Below are positions 1-9,544 of a stretch of DNA of 64,000 nt, piece by piece. The notes under the pieces are model-generated. The model saw only the letters and a program-made list of their open reading frames with translations. It was not told the origin of the DNA and searched no databases. Within the stretch, counting starts at the first letter, position 1; each line of letters begins with the position of its first letter. The stretch comes from Trichopria drosophilae. Lineage: Eukaryota > Arthropoda > Insecta > Hymenoptera > Diapriidae. Made by a program: the position numbers and the translations under genes. The stretch spans positions 89,348,001-89,412,000 of the forward strand of contig CM059583.1 in the NCBI GenBank assembly GCA_030407085.1, written 5' to 3'.

Positions 1-1400
1 CCGGGTCCTCGGTAATCCATTGTGATTTCGGATTCTATTACGCGCGAGGCCACGAGCGTGATTTTGTCCATCTGTGCCTTGCAGCCCGACGCTAACTCAA
101 GCAGACCTGTTCCGTTGAGAGAAACCTTGGCTATAATATTTCTTCCACACATTATCCTTAACGGTTCTTGGGTGGTGACTGAGTACAACCACCGGTTCGT
201 AATGCGGAGTTTGAGCCAAAAAGCGGATTTCTGCTTGAGCAGTCTTAGGTCGCAATTGTTGAAGTCGCTGAACTTCAACTCTGTAATCATGCGATCTTCG
301 CAGTCACTGTCCAGATCTCGTTCGTGCAGCTGTAGCTCCCCGTGGCAAACGAAAGTATCTCCGCTTTTGCGACATTGGCGGAATGCATCCGCTGATAGTC
401 GGACATACTTGTCTTGAGCGTTCGCTATGCCCGAGTATTGGGTGGAGGGTACGATGAATGCTGATCGTGACTGATTTCTGAAGTGCTGTGGGACCGGCAC
501 GGAGTTGTGCTCGTAAATGGTGAACCGCGTATACGACACCAAGGGTATGTACAGGATGTAGATGAGGGACGTCTTCCAGTATGCAATCTTGATCGTTGAT
601 ACTTCCAGCAGTGAGTCCAATGTGATCTGTGCCAAAGGAATCGGGAATTCGCATTCTGGGGTGAATTCGGCGATTTCTTTGATGTAGGTGGTCAGGGTGC
701 TGAGCGATACAAATTCGGGGTGAATCTGTCCGGCCTTTGCGAAGAGGACAGCGTTCATCAGCTGGTCGGCTTCCATGACGTAACGTTGCACCTCGGCGCT
801 AGCGACCACCATGATGTGCGATAATTTCTCGTTTCGAAGAAATTGTTCAATCGCTGATTCTGTTATTCTATGCTCTATCCACAGCTGGTTTAGTGATACA
901 TTAATGGTTTTCATTTCTTGATGCAAACCCGAAAATTCCAACGTTATCACCTTGGTTTGATCAGCGATTAGTGTCGCCGTATTGTCCAGTTGATCATTTA
1001 GCACGTTTATTTGATCTTGTAATACGTCAATCTCTTCCTCTTCGGCCGTATCTTGCTCAGCTTCCCGATTGCTCCGAAGATGGCACGTTTCTTCCGGGGC
1101 TCTTGACCTGAGAATATTTCCAGTAGGTTGTCCTTCTTGCGGGCGATCTCGGGAAGCGTCATTCTTGCATCTTGAATGCGGGCGTATAGGGTGCATGTCT
1201 TCAATTCGCGACATTGTTCCTCTATTCTTGATAGGCAGGCCTGAAAATCGCTCATTTTGTCAAAGTATTCCTGCAGCGGGACCTTTGATATCAGCCGCCA
1301 TTCAGTATGCGAGAGCCGCATAGGTCCAATCTTTTCGGAATACAGACCTGGAATATCGTTGATGTTGACGTTTACGAATTTTTCTCGGTTATTCCTGCAA
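1..1400 (-). pseudogene. env-like gene of G1 (fusion-glycoprotein type), frameshifted and truncated by the window edge
   Basis: The first part (ORF 1321-1007, readable upstream to about 1400) contains a basic RKKR tetrapeptide directly followed by a hydrophobic, glycine-containing stretch (AIFGAIGKLSK). This is the arrangement of a furin-type cleavage site and fusion peptide in insect errantivirus/baculovirus F-like envelope proteins. The frame breaks near 1053. The other frame then stays open to position 1 and includes a heptad-like helical region and several cysteines. No stop was noticed in that frame, and the C-terminal membrane anchor lies beyond the window. It sits downstream of integrase, the usual env position. 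As it stands it cannot make a full protein. Confidence 0.7.
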
Positions 1401-2059
1401 GCGGAATTTGAATGTAAGTTATTTTCTATTTTTCGCCTACTGGGTTCGTCACCACCGCCACTACCAATGGCTTTCCCTCGATCGCCCTTACATAATTATC
1501 GAGAATAAATTATTCTGTTTTCTACCCGACTGCATCTTTTCGAATACGCACGGAATAGATAACGCGATGATTACGCTCGGTAGGTAGTATTATTTTTTGA
1601 TTCACGAAAGTTTACGGTGGCGTGGGTCGTGGATTTGTAAAAGAAAATGCGCCAAGTCGAATGGCGAACATAAAATTCATTTAGTTAAGGGTTGGGGGTC
1701 GCTCCTTTCCAGGTGGGGATCTCTCGCAGCTTCCCTTCCGCTTCGCTTCTTATTCCGGGTCAAACCTTCCTCTCGCGATCCCGTGAATGGTACAGGTCGC
1801 CGTTACAGCCCTGCAAGAGGTAAGAAGCAGGAAGAGAGAGATTTAGTGACGAAGGATGGAGAGGCGAGGGGATCTCCTACCCTCTACGTCGTTCATCCCA
1901 GGTTTCATCTCGAGCTGTCCCTTTCCTCTTCATGCGGAAGAGGGGGAAGCTCATCGCGCAGTCCTTCGTCAGCTACGGTGCGTGGCTAGTCCCATGTATG
2001 GGACTGTATTGTTTATGCGTAGTACGAGGGTGGGGACGCCGCGTCATCGAGGCGGCTGC
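1401..2059 (-). other. Spacer between integrase and env-like gene of G1
   Basis: About 660 bp with no recognisable coding region on either strand; the open frames here are short and not family-like. A pyrimidine-poor AG near 1395-1405 (minus strand ttgcag) could be the splice acceptor used for env in this element class, but this is only a motif guess. Confidence 0.4.
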
Positions 2060-3085
2060 CTACGAAGCACCGCACAAAACGGAGGCCGATAATTTATGAG
2101 TGTTCACCTCCTTGCGCTTATTGTCGTTACCGATTTCCCCTTTTTTTTTAAATTCTTCGAACGACGAACTTCGTTTATCGTACGAGTTCTCTTCGCCGTC
2201 GAATATAAGGGGGTCGTATCCCTTTTTCAGTTTATCGACATGTACTGCTTTTGTATGAGACTCGTCTATTTCTAGGCGTACGTTACGCGGTTCTAGAACC
2301 TCGAGTATCTCATAGGGACCTACGAACGTGTCGTCCCACTTTCCATGGCTTGGTTCTTTAGCCAGCATTACCATCTCGCCTACGTGGAAGTGATGTACGT
2401 TTAACTTCCGATCGTAGTAGGCTTTAGACCGATATTTTGCCTGTGTGAGATTCAGCGCGGCTAATGTTCGAATTTCCTCGAGAGTTGCTGCGAGCTCTCC
2501 GACGTAACCTGAGTACGTTGGTAGTGAATCTCTCGGCGACGTGCTCGACGGACATCGGGCAATTTTGCCAAATACCAGCTCGTGCGGGGTGTAATTAGTA
2601 CCTTCGTGTACGCTGGTATTATACGCCAGCATCGCATATGGAATGTATTCGTCCCATCTTTCGCGCTTCTTAACGTAGCACCTAAGGTACTCGGCAAGCA
2701 CATGGTGACTCCTTTCAATACTTCCATTTGACTGCGGATGATATGTTGTCGTTCTCAGTTTCGATATCCTGAACAGACGTGCAAGCTCGCAAATGACGCT
2801 AGACATAAGATTTTTGCCCTGATCAGTAAGGAGTGCTCGCGGAGCGCCATATTTGCAGATGAGATTTTTGGCGATTCCCTTTGCTATTGTCTCGGCTATA
2901 ATATCGGGGAGGGGTACTGCCAGTGAGTATTTGGTCAGTAAGTCCTGCATTGTAAGGATGAACCTGTTTCCCAATTCCGTTACCGTTGTTGGACCCCAGA
3001 TGTCTATTGACACCTTGTCAAAGGCATCTGCTGGTGTATCCGTTATGATCATAGGTAGTCTAGTTTTGTTTCGTAATGTCTTTTT
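2060..3085 (-). pseudogene. G1 integrase catalytic core and C-terminal domain
   Basis: The protein (330 residues from the first Met at 3052) has the DDE integrase core: Asp17 in SIDIWGP, Asp77 in LLTDQGK and Glu113 in SIERSHH. Thirty-five residues lie between the second Asp and the Glu, the normal DD35E spacing. Family motifs YHPQSNGS and YNTSVHEGTNYTP are present, and a GPYEILEV motif near the C-terminus is the GPY/F domain. The frame is the same as the upstream polyprotein ORF (3089-5482) and is cut off from it only by the TAA at 3086-3088, so the zinc-binding N-terminus is on the other side of the stop. Confidence 0.9.
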
Positions 3086-3088
3086 GCC

Positions 3089-5482
3089 TTAACAGATACC
3101 ACACCTGTTGATTACTTCTGTCACGTCGGCTCTCATATTCCTCCAATAATGGGTGCGTGAAAGTCGGCGGTATGTTTTCTTAATTCCTTTATGGCCACCA
3201 CTCGCAGAGCAATGATGTTCTCTGACTAACAGATAACGCTCGCGGTCAGCTGGTACAGCCAAGGAATCTTTGAAGAATACGATTATTATTCTGTATTTTA
3301 TCCGTTTTCGGAAAAGCTCAGTAATAGTCAGCCAGCTTTGTTTGGGAATCATGTCGAAGTCATACCCGACATGTATGGCGCTGATTTGAGCTGTCAGAAT
3401 GTGCGTGTTTAGCGCTTTAATACACGACGTTATTGCTGACATCGATGCTCTTTCGTCAATGTATTGCTTGATTAGAAGCGCGAACATCGTATATTTTCCA
3501 ACGTTGGTTACTATTACTTCGCCAATTTTTGGAGCGTCTTGAGCAGATAATTGCTCGATGCTTACGCGCCGTTTTTCGCGAAGCAGCTTTCCGACTTCGC
3601 TGTCTAACTGACGGTCGGCCGTCGTAAAATAGGCGACGTTGCCCTTTTCACTCGTCAGATGACGATTTGAAAATTTCACGATCGGTTCGCCTTTTTCGGG
3701 CGCATTCTGCTGTTCGTTTGGTGAATCACTGATACTGGTTGCCTCTGCCTCAGTGGACGATGTCGGCAATGGATGATTTTCCGGTGCTTCTGGCGAATCG
3801 GAGGTATTATTTGCCTCTGTCTCGATTGCAGACGATATGGGCAATGGCTGATTCTCCGATGCGCTTCCTTTAGAATTATCATCGTCACTTTCCGATGGCT
3901 CCGAGTGCGTGTTTTTAGACGAGCGTCCCCCTGGATCCGGAGATCCTCGAGACTGAGGGAAGTGCTCTGAGCCACTCTGTCTTAGGCATGGCGTATAGTG
4001 CTGTCTCTCGAGATGCAGGTGATGCCATCTCGCATTATCGGAGACTCGCACGTGGAAATATCTGGTTTGTTCATCTCGATGATCATAATGAACGCAGATA
4101 TTTACGCCGTAGAGATGCGCGAATAGACTGATTTGATTGTCATCGCCGTATTCATACTGCGCGAGTAAGACGTTGCGCGCTCGACCGGGTTCGGCAATAA
4201 TGTAAAAATTGCCTCGCAGCAGGAGAAGCCTTCTCAGATCGTCCGGTGACATTGTCAGCTGCTGAACCTTGATGAGTGAGTCGAATAGGCAGTTGCCGTC
4301 AATTACGACTCCTTCGTCTCTCATCAGAATTTCATATGGTTCAGCACAGTGTCCGAGATAGCTGGCCTCTTTCTGTAAGAATTTGCACTTTTGAGGCTCT
4401 AGCGAAAGATTCGCTGCAGCTAGACGTTTCATTAGTCTATCGAATTTCTTGAGATGTTCAAGTAAATTCTTTGCATAGAAGACAAGATCATCTAGATAGT
4501 CTAGCATTTCAGTGCCTCGCAGACCGGTTAAAACCAAATCCATAAGCCTCTGAAATGATCCAGGGCCATTTTTAATGCCCATGGGCATTCGAACGTATTC
4601 GAAATGCCCGTTTATCGTAGAGAATGCCGTTTTGTGGGCATCTCTCTCGTCCATCATTATTTGATGGAATCCCGACTTCATATCAGGCGTAGTAAAGTAT
4701 TTCGCTTGGCTCAGCTGATCGAAAATATCAGCGATATTCGGGATTGGGTAGGCATCGCCGCTCGTCTTTTCGTTTAAATCACGAAAGTCGATCACGAGCC
4801 ACCACTTTTTCTCGCCATTCGGGCCTGCCTTCTTCGGCACAACCCAGGCTGGGGAGTCATATGGCGAATTCGAGTGTCGTATGATTCCAGCGTTCAGCTG
4901 CTCTAGTATAAGCCGCTGCATCTCCTGGTTAATCACAGGAGGGTGGCGAAATCGTTTCGCACGCACCGGAATATCGTCGACGGTGTGTATTCTGTGCGAA
5001 AAGATTGACGTCGCTTTTCGCGGTTCACCCGGTAAATGGAACCGACCCGCGTGTTTTGTAACAAGAGCGCGCACGTGCTCTTGTTCTTCCCGCGATAAGT
5101 CACTCAAATCCATGAGCGCCAAAACCTTCTCAGTTCGGGTGTTGTCTTGCTCTCGATGCTGCTTCGTTGCGCGGACTTTCGCGCGTCTCGACGTCGCGGT
5201 CGCTCGTTCCTGCTCGATTTCGGAACTCTGCTCGCTCTCGAAGTCGCACGGCTCGAGATTTACTACGGGGATTTTTACGCGTACTGGTTCCTCGTGGGTA
5301 TTTACCGCTACTGCAATCGCGTATCCGTTATAATTATTGACGAGGGCTCTGCCTAAATAAACTCCATCGATCGTGTCGATTTTTGGCAGGACTCCCGTCT
5401 TTACGTCGTTACCGATTTTCACGCGGATTACTTTCCTTGTGCTTGGGGGCAACTCAACAAATTGCGTGTCCGCAAAAGGCAT
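3089..5482 (-). CDS. G1 Pol segment: RT + OTU-like + macro-like + integrase zinc-binding N-terminus
   Basis: Of the 797 residues, 150-378 are a Gypsy reverse transcriptase (WLVIDFRDLNEKT, YVRMPMG, catalytic YLDD at 329-332, ending at YLGH 375-378). The tether, RNase H and connection regions expected next are missing. Instead 390-500 look like an OTU cysteine protease (DGNCLF at 395-400, GDDNQISLFAHLYG, final HY at 495-496). A low-complexity Ser/Glu/Pro linker covers about 505-600. Residues 612-737 resemble a macro domain of the TARG1/OARD1 type. Residues 752-797 hold the integrase HHCC finger (His757, His764, Cys794, Cys797). An in-frame TGA (5486-5488) separates it from the protease and a TAA (3086-3088) from the integrase core. 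RT is read with high confidence; the OTU and macro assignments are inference from motifs. Confidence 0.85.
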   Translation of the reverse strand: MPFADTQFVELPPSTRKVIRVKIGNDVKTGVLPKIDTIDGVYLGRALVNNYNGYAIAVAVNTHEEPVRVKIPVVNLEPCDFESEQSSEIEQERATATSRRAKVRATKQHREQDNTRTEKVLALMDLSDLSREEQEHVRALVTKHAGRFHLPGEPRKATSIFSHRIHTVDDIPVRAKRFRHPPVINQEMQRLILEQLNAGIIRHSNSPYDSPAWVVPKKAGPNGEKKWWLVIDFRDLNEKTSGDAYPIPNIADIFDQLSQAKYFTTPDMKSGFHQIMMDERDAHKTAFSTINGHFEYVRMPMGIKNGPGSFQRLMDLVLTGLRGTEMLDYLDDLVFYAKNLLEHLKKFDRLMKRLAAANLSLEPQKCKFLQKEASYLGHCAEPYEILMRDEGVVIDGNCLFDSLIKVQQLTMSPDDLRRLLLLRGNFYIIAEPGRARNVLLAQYEYGDDNQISLFAHLYGVNICVHYDHRDEQTRYFHVRVSDNARWHHLHLERQHYTPCLRQSGSEHFPQSRGSPDPGGRSSKNTHSEPSESDDDNSKGSASENQPLPISSAIETEANNTSDSPEAPENHPLPTSSTEAEATSISDSPNEQQNAPEKGEPIVKFSNRHLTSEKGNVAYFTTADRQLDSEVGKLLREKRRVSIEQLSAQDAPKIGEVIVTNVGKYTMFALLIKQYIDERASMSAITSCIKALNTHILTAQISAIHVGYDFDMIPKQSWLTITELFRKRIKYRIIIVFFKDSLAVPADRERYLLVREHHCSASGGHKGIKKTYRRLSRTHYWRNMRADVTEVINRCGIC
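3272..3649 (-). other. Macro-domain-like segment within G1 Pol
   Basis: Read against the TARG1/OARD1 type of macro domain, the segment keeps the order of conserved blocks. A strand AYFTTADRQL stands where those proteins have the CISEDC-like motif. GEVIVT and a hydrophobic strand with a basic residue (FALLIKQ) follow. A helix SCIKALNTHI and the strand SAIHVGYDFD correspond to the PRIGCGLD loop. A final TITELF helix leads to the strand YRIIIVFF. The ligand-loop residues are poorly kept, so if homologous it may not bind ADP-ribose. It is a fold-level guess. Confidence 0.5.
3983..4315 (-). other. OTU-like cysteine protease domain within G1 Pol
   Basis: DGNCLFDSL carries the nucleophile Cys (codon at 4289-4291) in the hallmark OTU context. 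About 95 residues later QHYTP supplies the His-aromatic pair that closes the OTU fold. Between them GDDNQISLFAHLYGVNICVH matches the OTU pattern of Gly-Asp followed by an amphipathic helix and a hydrophobic strand. OTU proteins cleave ubiquitin or ubiquitin-like modifiers; in this element the role is unknown. Confidence 0.7.
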
Positions 5483-5485
5483 TTT

Positions 5486-5870
5486 TCAATTGCCTAAATG
5501 GAACATTTTGTCCGCGTAATCGATTTTCACGGCGTTCTGTCGCAAAAACGGATCGCCTAGAATCCCGTCCTCCGAGATGGGACAATCGTCTGTAACGATT
5601 TGAGTTTCGATGACTAAATCATTGAAACTTATTTTTGCGCATCCAATAGTGCGCGTTATCCCCTCCCCGATCCCGCTCAATTCGTAATGAACGTCTAGGT
5701 CGGGAAACATGTCGCGTCTTAACTTAGATAATTTAATAATATTAATTTCCGCGCCGGTGTCTACTAAGAACGTCGCGTCGGAAAAATGTAAGTCCGGGCT
5801 GGAGATTTTTAGTCTCGGACATTGAGCGTAGTTAGCAGTCCCGAGACGGACCGCTGCTCGCTTCCTCTCA
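5486..5870 (-). pseudogene. G1 aspartic protease
   Basis: The retropepsin active site LVDTGAE is encoded with the Asp codon at 5759-5761, and the second conserved block DGILGDPFL follows about 50 residues later. The frame is -1 relative to the gag ORF that ends at 5809, so gag and pro overlap by some tens of bases, as expected for -1 ribosomal frameshifting. The protease frame then runs into a TGA at 5486-5488, in frame with the downstream RT ORF (ATG 5480-5482). That TGA is either a nonsense mutation or, less likely, a read-through codon. Confidence 0.85.
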
Positions 5871-7207
5871 GAATATGCACCTTTCTGGTTGGATTCTGAG
5901 ACTGGACATCCGGAACGCTCGGACCTCCAGTCGTGGCCCGAGCGCTTTTCGAGTTTAAATGTCCTCTAGAGCTGCCGATTCGATTTCGGTTTTTCCCTTG
6001 ACGCGCGCTATTCTCGGGCTGACGAGTATTATGGTCGGGTACTGTTTTTTCGAATCGGGGCGTATTTCGATTCGCTGGCGCCTTTTTCCCGGGTTTTTCC
6101 CGATTCCTACTGTGCGAGTAATTTTCATTACGCATCAGAGGAACTTGGGTGCAAGGCTGAATCTTTTGAAGATCTTGCCGTAACGTGATACAACGCTCGG
6201 GCGTGTGACCGATTCGCTTACAATGAGTGCACTGTGTCTCATTGTATTCGCGCCGGGCAGTCGTTTTCGTCATGGCCCGGCCTCTTGCAGTACGGACACG
6301 TGTCCGTATTAGAATCGGAAAAACTGCACTCGTCTAGATAGCGAGTCTCGTCGCACGCAGTAACGACGCGTGCAAATGCGCGTCTTAGCGGTTCGGTACG
6401 GTGGTTTGGCTGGGTTTCGGTTGTCGTGGCATCTTTTGAGGAGAACTGGCGATCAAAGCTACTCGCGAGCTCCGTGGCCTCTCCTAGCGTTTTCGGTCGT
6501 GCATTTTGGACTCTAAACTCCATCAGTCCGCGCAACCCGATGACGAACTGCTTAAGGCACCCGTCCTCGATCTCTTTCGCGAGGGAATCACGACATTCCG
6601 CGGAAAAGTTAGTCGCGGCTTTCGCGGCCGCGACTCCGGCCGCACACAGATCCGTTACGCGATTTCCGAAATCTTTGACAGATTCCGCGCGTTTCTGGAT
6701 CAAACCGGGGATTCTGCCGAGAAAAATGTGGGGGCTTTCGTGTCCCCCATAGGTTTTGTTCAAGTGGACCAAAAGCTCCTCGACGCTTCCAAGCTCGTCA
6801 AGTATTGGAACATATCGTTCCGCGCGGCCCTTTAACTTTCCTCTTAGGAGGAAATTGAAAAGCGGCTTGCTAGCGTCGGTTAACAAAGCCAGCGCCCCTT
6901 TGCACGCGCTTGCAAATTTCGCATATGTTTCACGAATTCCGTATAAATCGGGAATTGTATAAATTACATCCTTTGCCGACGGACATAGTGTTAGTGTCGA
7001 CGTCGGCGTCGGCTCCAGCCCCGCGTTCGCGCCCGCGTCCGCCATGACGAATTTTCGATCTGGGTCCTCAGTGCAATCTTCGGGAGAACCCGATCTGTTC
7101 GCGTTCGATAAGTCGGACGTGTTTGATTCGTTTTCGTACGCGGCACGGTTGCGATTCCTGATTTTAATAACCATGGGTGACCCGAGTACGTTGCGAGCCT
7201 TGCTCAT
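5809..7207 (-). pseudogene. G1 gag with two zinc knuckles, one frameshift
   Basis: Two overlapping ORFs (7207-6239 and 6273-5809) in different frames together form a Gypsy-type Gag. The first has a capsid-like helical region (FLLRGKLKGRAERY, VKDFGNRVTDL, IGLRG) and ends in a CCHC knuckle CPYCKRPGHDENDC. The second begins with another knuckle, CTHCKRIGHTPERC, and continues as an Arg/Asn-rich basic tail. The two knuckles would normally be adjacent, so a one-base indel near 6250 most likely broke the frame. The initiator is the ATG at 7175 (MVIKIRN) or an upstream alternative; this is not resolved. Confidence 0.85.
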
Positions 7208-7639
7208 TCAATCGCGTGAGATTTCTCGACTCACGAAGATGCAGTGTACGCGGACAAAGTTATAGCGCATAAATGCAATAAAATATACATATGTAGGGCG
7301 AACGATAAGTATGCACTTAGTAGAGAATGTAGCGACTTACCCTCGTGGATGTGGATCGTTGGCCCCGAAGACAGCTATGAGGAAGACTGCTGTCCACCAG
7401 ATTGGCCAGGTAGTCATCCTGTCCTTCTCTGAGATGCTGGTGATAAGCTGCTACGGTTAAATGATCCTAAAGGTGACTTGTATAGTTTTTCCACTTTATC
7501 TTTCGAGTTTTTATTTTCGCACTTTTTGTTTTCACTTGCGCGAAGGTGATCCACGTCAGGACGTGTGGATCCGAAGATCACGGGGCGGGCTTAAAAGTTC
7601 AAAGTCTAGAAAAATTTCTTTTGCCCGAACACGCGCGTG
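7208..7639 (-). other. G1 5' leader between primer site and gag
   Basis: No coding region recognised. By position it is the untranslated leader of the genomic RNA. Confidence 0.6.
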
Positions 7640-7657
7640 ATCCCGATTCTGACACCA
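7640..7657 (-). promoter_or_regulatory. G1 primer binding site
   Basis: On the minus strand it reads TGGTGTCAGAATCGGGAT, starting with the TGG that pairs with tRNA 3' CCA. It differs by one or two bases from the G2 site (TGGTGTCAGAAGTGGGAT), which fits the 3' end of a tRNA-Leu from memory. An 11-nt gap to the LTR end is longer than usual. Confidence 0.7.
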
Positions 7658-7668
7658 AAATATTTATA

Positions 7669-8318
7669 TGTTACATACGGAGCGGTCGTGCGTAACAGGC
7701 GCGAAGGGGAAGAAGGGGGTGTGAATGACACAAAAGATGTCCAAATAGTATATGTTTTATTAGGCGGTCCAGCACCCGCGTCTCTTCGCGATCTCGCGTT
7801 AACTCGATTATAAACGCGGACTTGTTGTTATTCTAATGCCGCGCGAAGTCGAACACCGGAGCGCGCACTTATAATTTCCGGCGTTCCGCTCGAAGTTGGT
7901 TACTACGAGCTTTGCGGACACGAGCCGACGAAGTTACTCGTTCCGCAGCTAAAAACTGTCTGTCTTGAGAACTCACTTCCTCGAGATCCGTCAACGTGTC
8001 CGTTGACAAATCGACGTCGTTCCCACGCACCGTCAGCATTTCCTGGCCTTGCAGTCCTGAACTTGCAGTTTCGCGAGCAGGCGACCGTCGTCGAGTCCTG
8101 CGAATTGCCGATCTCTGCAGGTTCCCAGCTGAAAAATGCTGATCTGTTTCTGAAATGCAGTTATCTTATAGTTCGGGAAGGGTCCTATGTCGTCACATGA
8201 GACCGGATGCGCGGCGTTACCTTACTTTAATGTGATACGTAGAAATTATTAGTAGCTATAAGATATAGGTATAATTATTAGTAGAATGTAGAGGATCTAC
8301 GATCGACGGATCGTAACA
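7669..8318 (-). repeat. G1 5' LTR
   Basis: Ends are inverted TGTTACG...GTAACA, the same terminal type as the G2 LTRs. The outer end (8318) begins TGTTACGATC on the minus strand, and the inner end (7669) precedes the primer site. About 650 bp. Without the partner LTR in the window the exact ends are inferred from the terminal motif only. Confidence 0.65.
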
Positions 8319-9089
8319 TGCGCTATATGTACATATTCCAATAAAAAACCTAAGTATGAACGACATTTTGTATATCCTCAATAGCTCTGGAATAAATATA
8401 TGAATAGTAGATATATAAAAAAATGTCTATTTACATAAAAGTATCTTGGTTCTATTTAGAATTAATGGCATCTAATCTTAGGATACGTTAATCCTGAAAT
8501 TGCAGGAGTAAGGTCAGAAAGAGGTATTTTTCTTTTCGATGTGGCCCGAAAAAAAAACTTAATTCTGTTTCAATGCATGAAAACAATTTGTAATCAATTT
8601 ATTTATAAATCACAGCTAAATCATGTAAGTTTTAGATAACGACACGCATGGGATGAATGAATTGGTTGGGGTAACCAGTGTCTTGGTTAGAATAACTAAC
8701 TGGCTTAATCTGAGTTCCAGACACTAGATTGGGAAGTTTATTTACAGTTGGTTGTGGTAACTATCAAATTGGTTAAATTTATTGCAAGTCCCTCCCAGCA
8801 TAATATTATGACATACGAGTAAAGAGCAATCAGAATGCGCTGATCATTTATCAGAACAACAAATTAATTGGTTAATCCAACCAACTGATTTTGTACACGA
8901 TTAATTTTTTACTCCTTCTAATGAACTACAGATGATAGCTGGAACCAAAAACAATTTATTACATTGGCTCTACCAACCAATTAAACATTTGTGCCAAGAA
9001 ACCGATATTCAACCAGTTCACAGTTGGCTACTGAACCATCGCTTGCAATGCAGCAGCGATGATACATTCTTATCGTCGAAGTTTTTAAA
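8319..9089. other. AT-rich region before G3 zinc knuckles
   Basis: No 5' LTR matching the 3' LTR candidate at 14449 was found. Several imperfect copies of a 'aaccaatTaa/ggttaacta' type motif lie between 8660 and 8990. On the plus strand a short open frame at 8934-9105 is unlike known proteins. The region may contain a decayed gag N-terminus of G3. Confidence 0.3.
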
Positions 9090-9302
9090 ATGTTCATTAA
9101 AAATTTAATTAATAATTCCCAGTCTGCAGCATCACCTCCTCATGCAGTTAGTGTGGCGAGATGCTACAATTGTAAAAAAATAGGTCATATTTTCAGAAAT
9201 TGCCCTAACCCATTGGGTTATTTTTGCCATGTATGTGGATACCCTGGTAAAACTACGAATGACTGTCCATTATGTAGTCGCAAACGGTCGGGAAACTTGT
9301 AA
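9090..9302 (+). pseudogene. G3 gag C-terminus: two zinc knuckles
   Basis: Two CCHC-like knuckles stand close together: CYNCKKIGHIFRNC, then CHVCGYPGKTTNDC followed by a CPLC tail. The second has Lys where the His would be (CHVCGYPGKTTNDC), an odd substitution. The frame ends at a TAA at 9300-9302. The following protease is read in the -1 frame, consistent with gag-pol frameshifting. Most of the capsid part is missing upstream. Confidence 0.8.
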
Positions 9303-9322
9303 AAGGGGAGGCAAGATCCCGA

Positions 9323-9544
9323 TTGCCTCTCCGTAATAATAAGGATAATGTAATAAGACGGGAAGTTGGATTTGTATCGCTTCCCAATTCTGATTCCAGA
9401 TATTTTATTTGGTTAGATTTAAACGGCACTCCGGTAAAAGCATTAGTAGATTCCGGCGCATCCCGTTCATACTTACGGTTGAACCATGAGGAGATGCTAT
9501 TACCTTTTTTTGCGAGAGATAGAAGAGGACGTGAGGGTAGCTGA
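9323..9544 (+). pseudogene. G3 aspartic protease, N-terminal part
   Basis: Contains the active-site motif ALVDSGASRSYL with DSG in place of DTG, as in many Gypsy elements. The frame is -1 to gag. It is broken near 9520: the rest of the protease (GSTVPLRG, VLGIDFL) is read in the frame of the large pol ORF that starts at 9486. A one-base indel would explain this. Confidence 0.8.

Larger units (their letters stand above)
1..8318 (-). mobile_element. Gypsy-type LTR retrotransposon G1, 3' end outside window
   Basis: Read on the minus strand this is a retrovirus-like order: LTR (8318-7669), primer site (7657-7640), gag (7207-5809), protease, RT, OTU-like and macro-like segments, integrase, then an env-like gene running off position 1. 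The integrase and RT motifs are of the Ty3/Gypsy type, and the env-like gene points to the errantivirus-like branch. The copy is decayed: a frameshift within gag, in-frame stops at 5486-5488 and 3086-3088, apparent loss of RNase H, and a frameshift in env. The 3' LTR is not in the window, so age and target duplication cannot be read. Confidence 0.88.

Noticed and set aside
304..654. 116-codon ORF on the minus strand
   Set aside because: Shadow of the env-like reading frame in the neighbouring frame.
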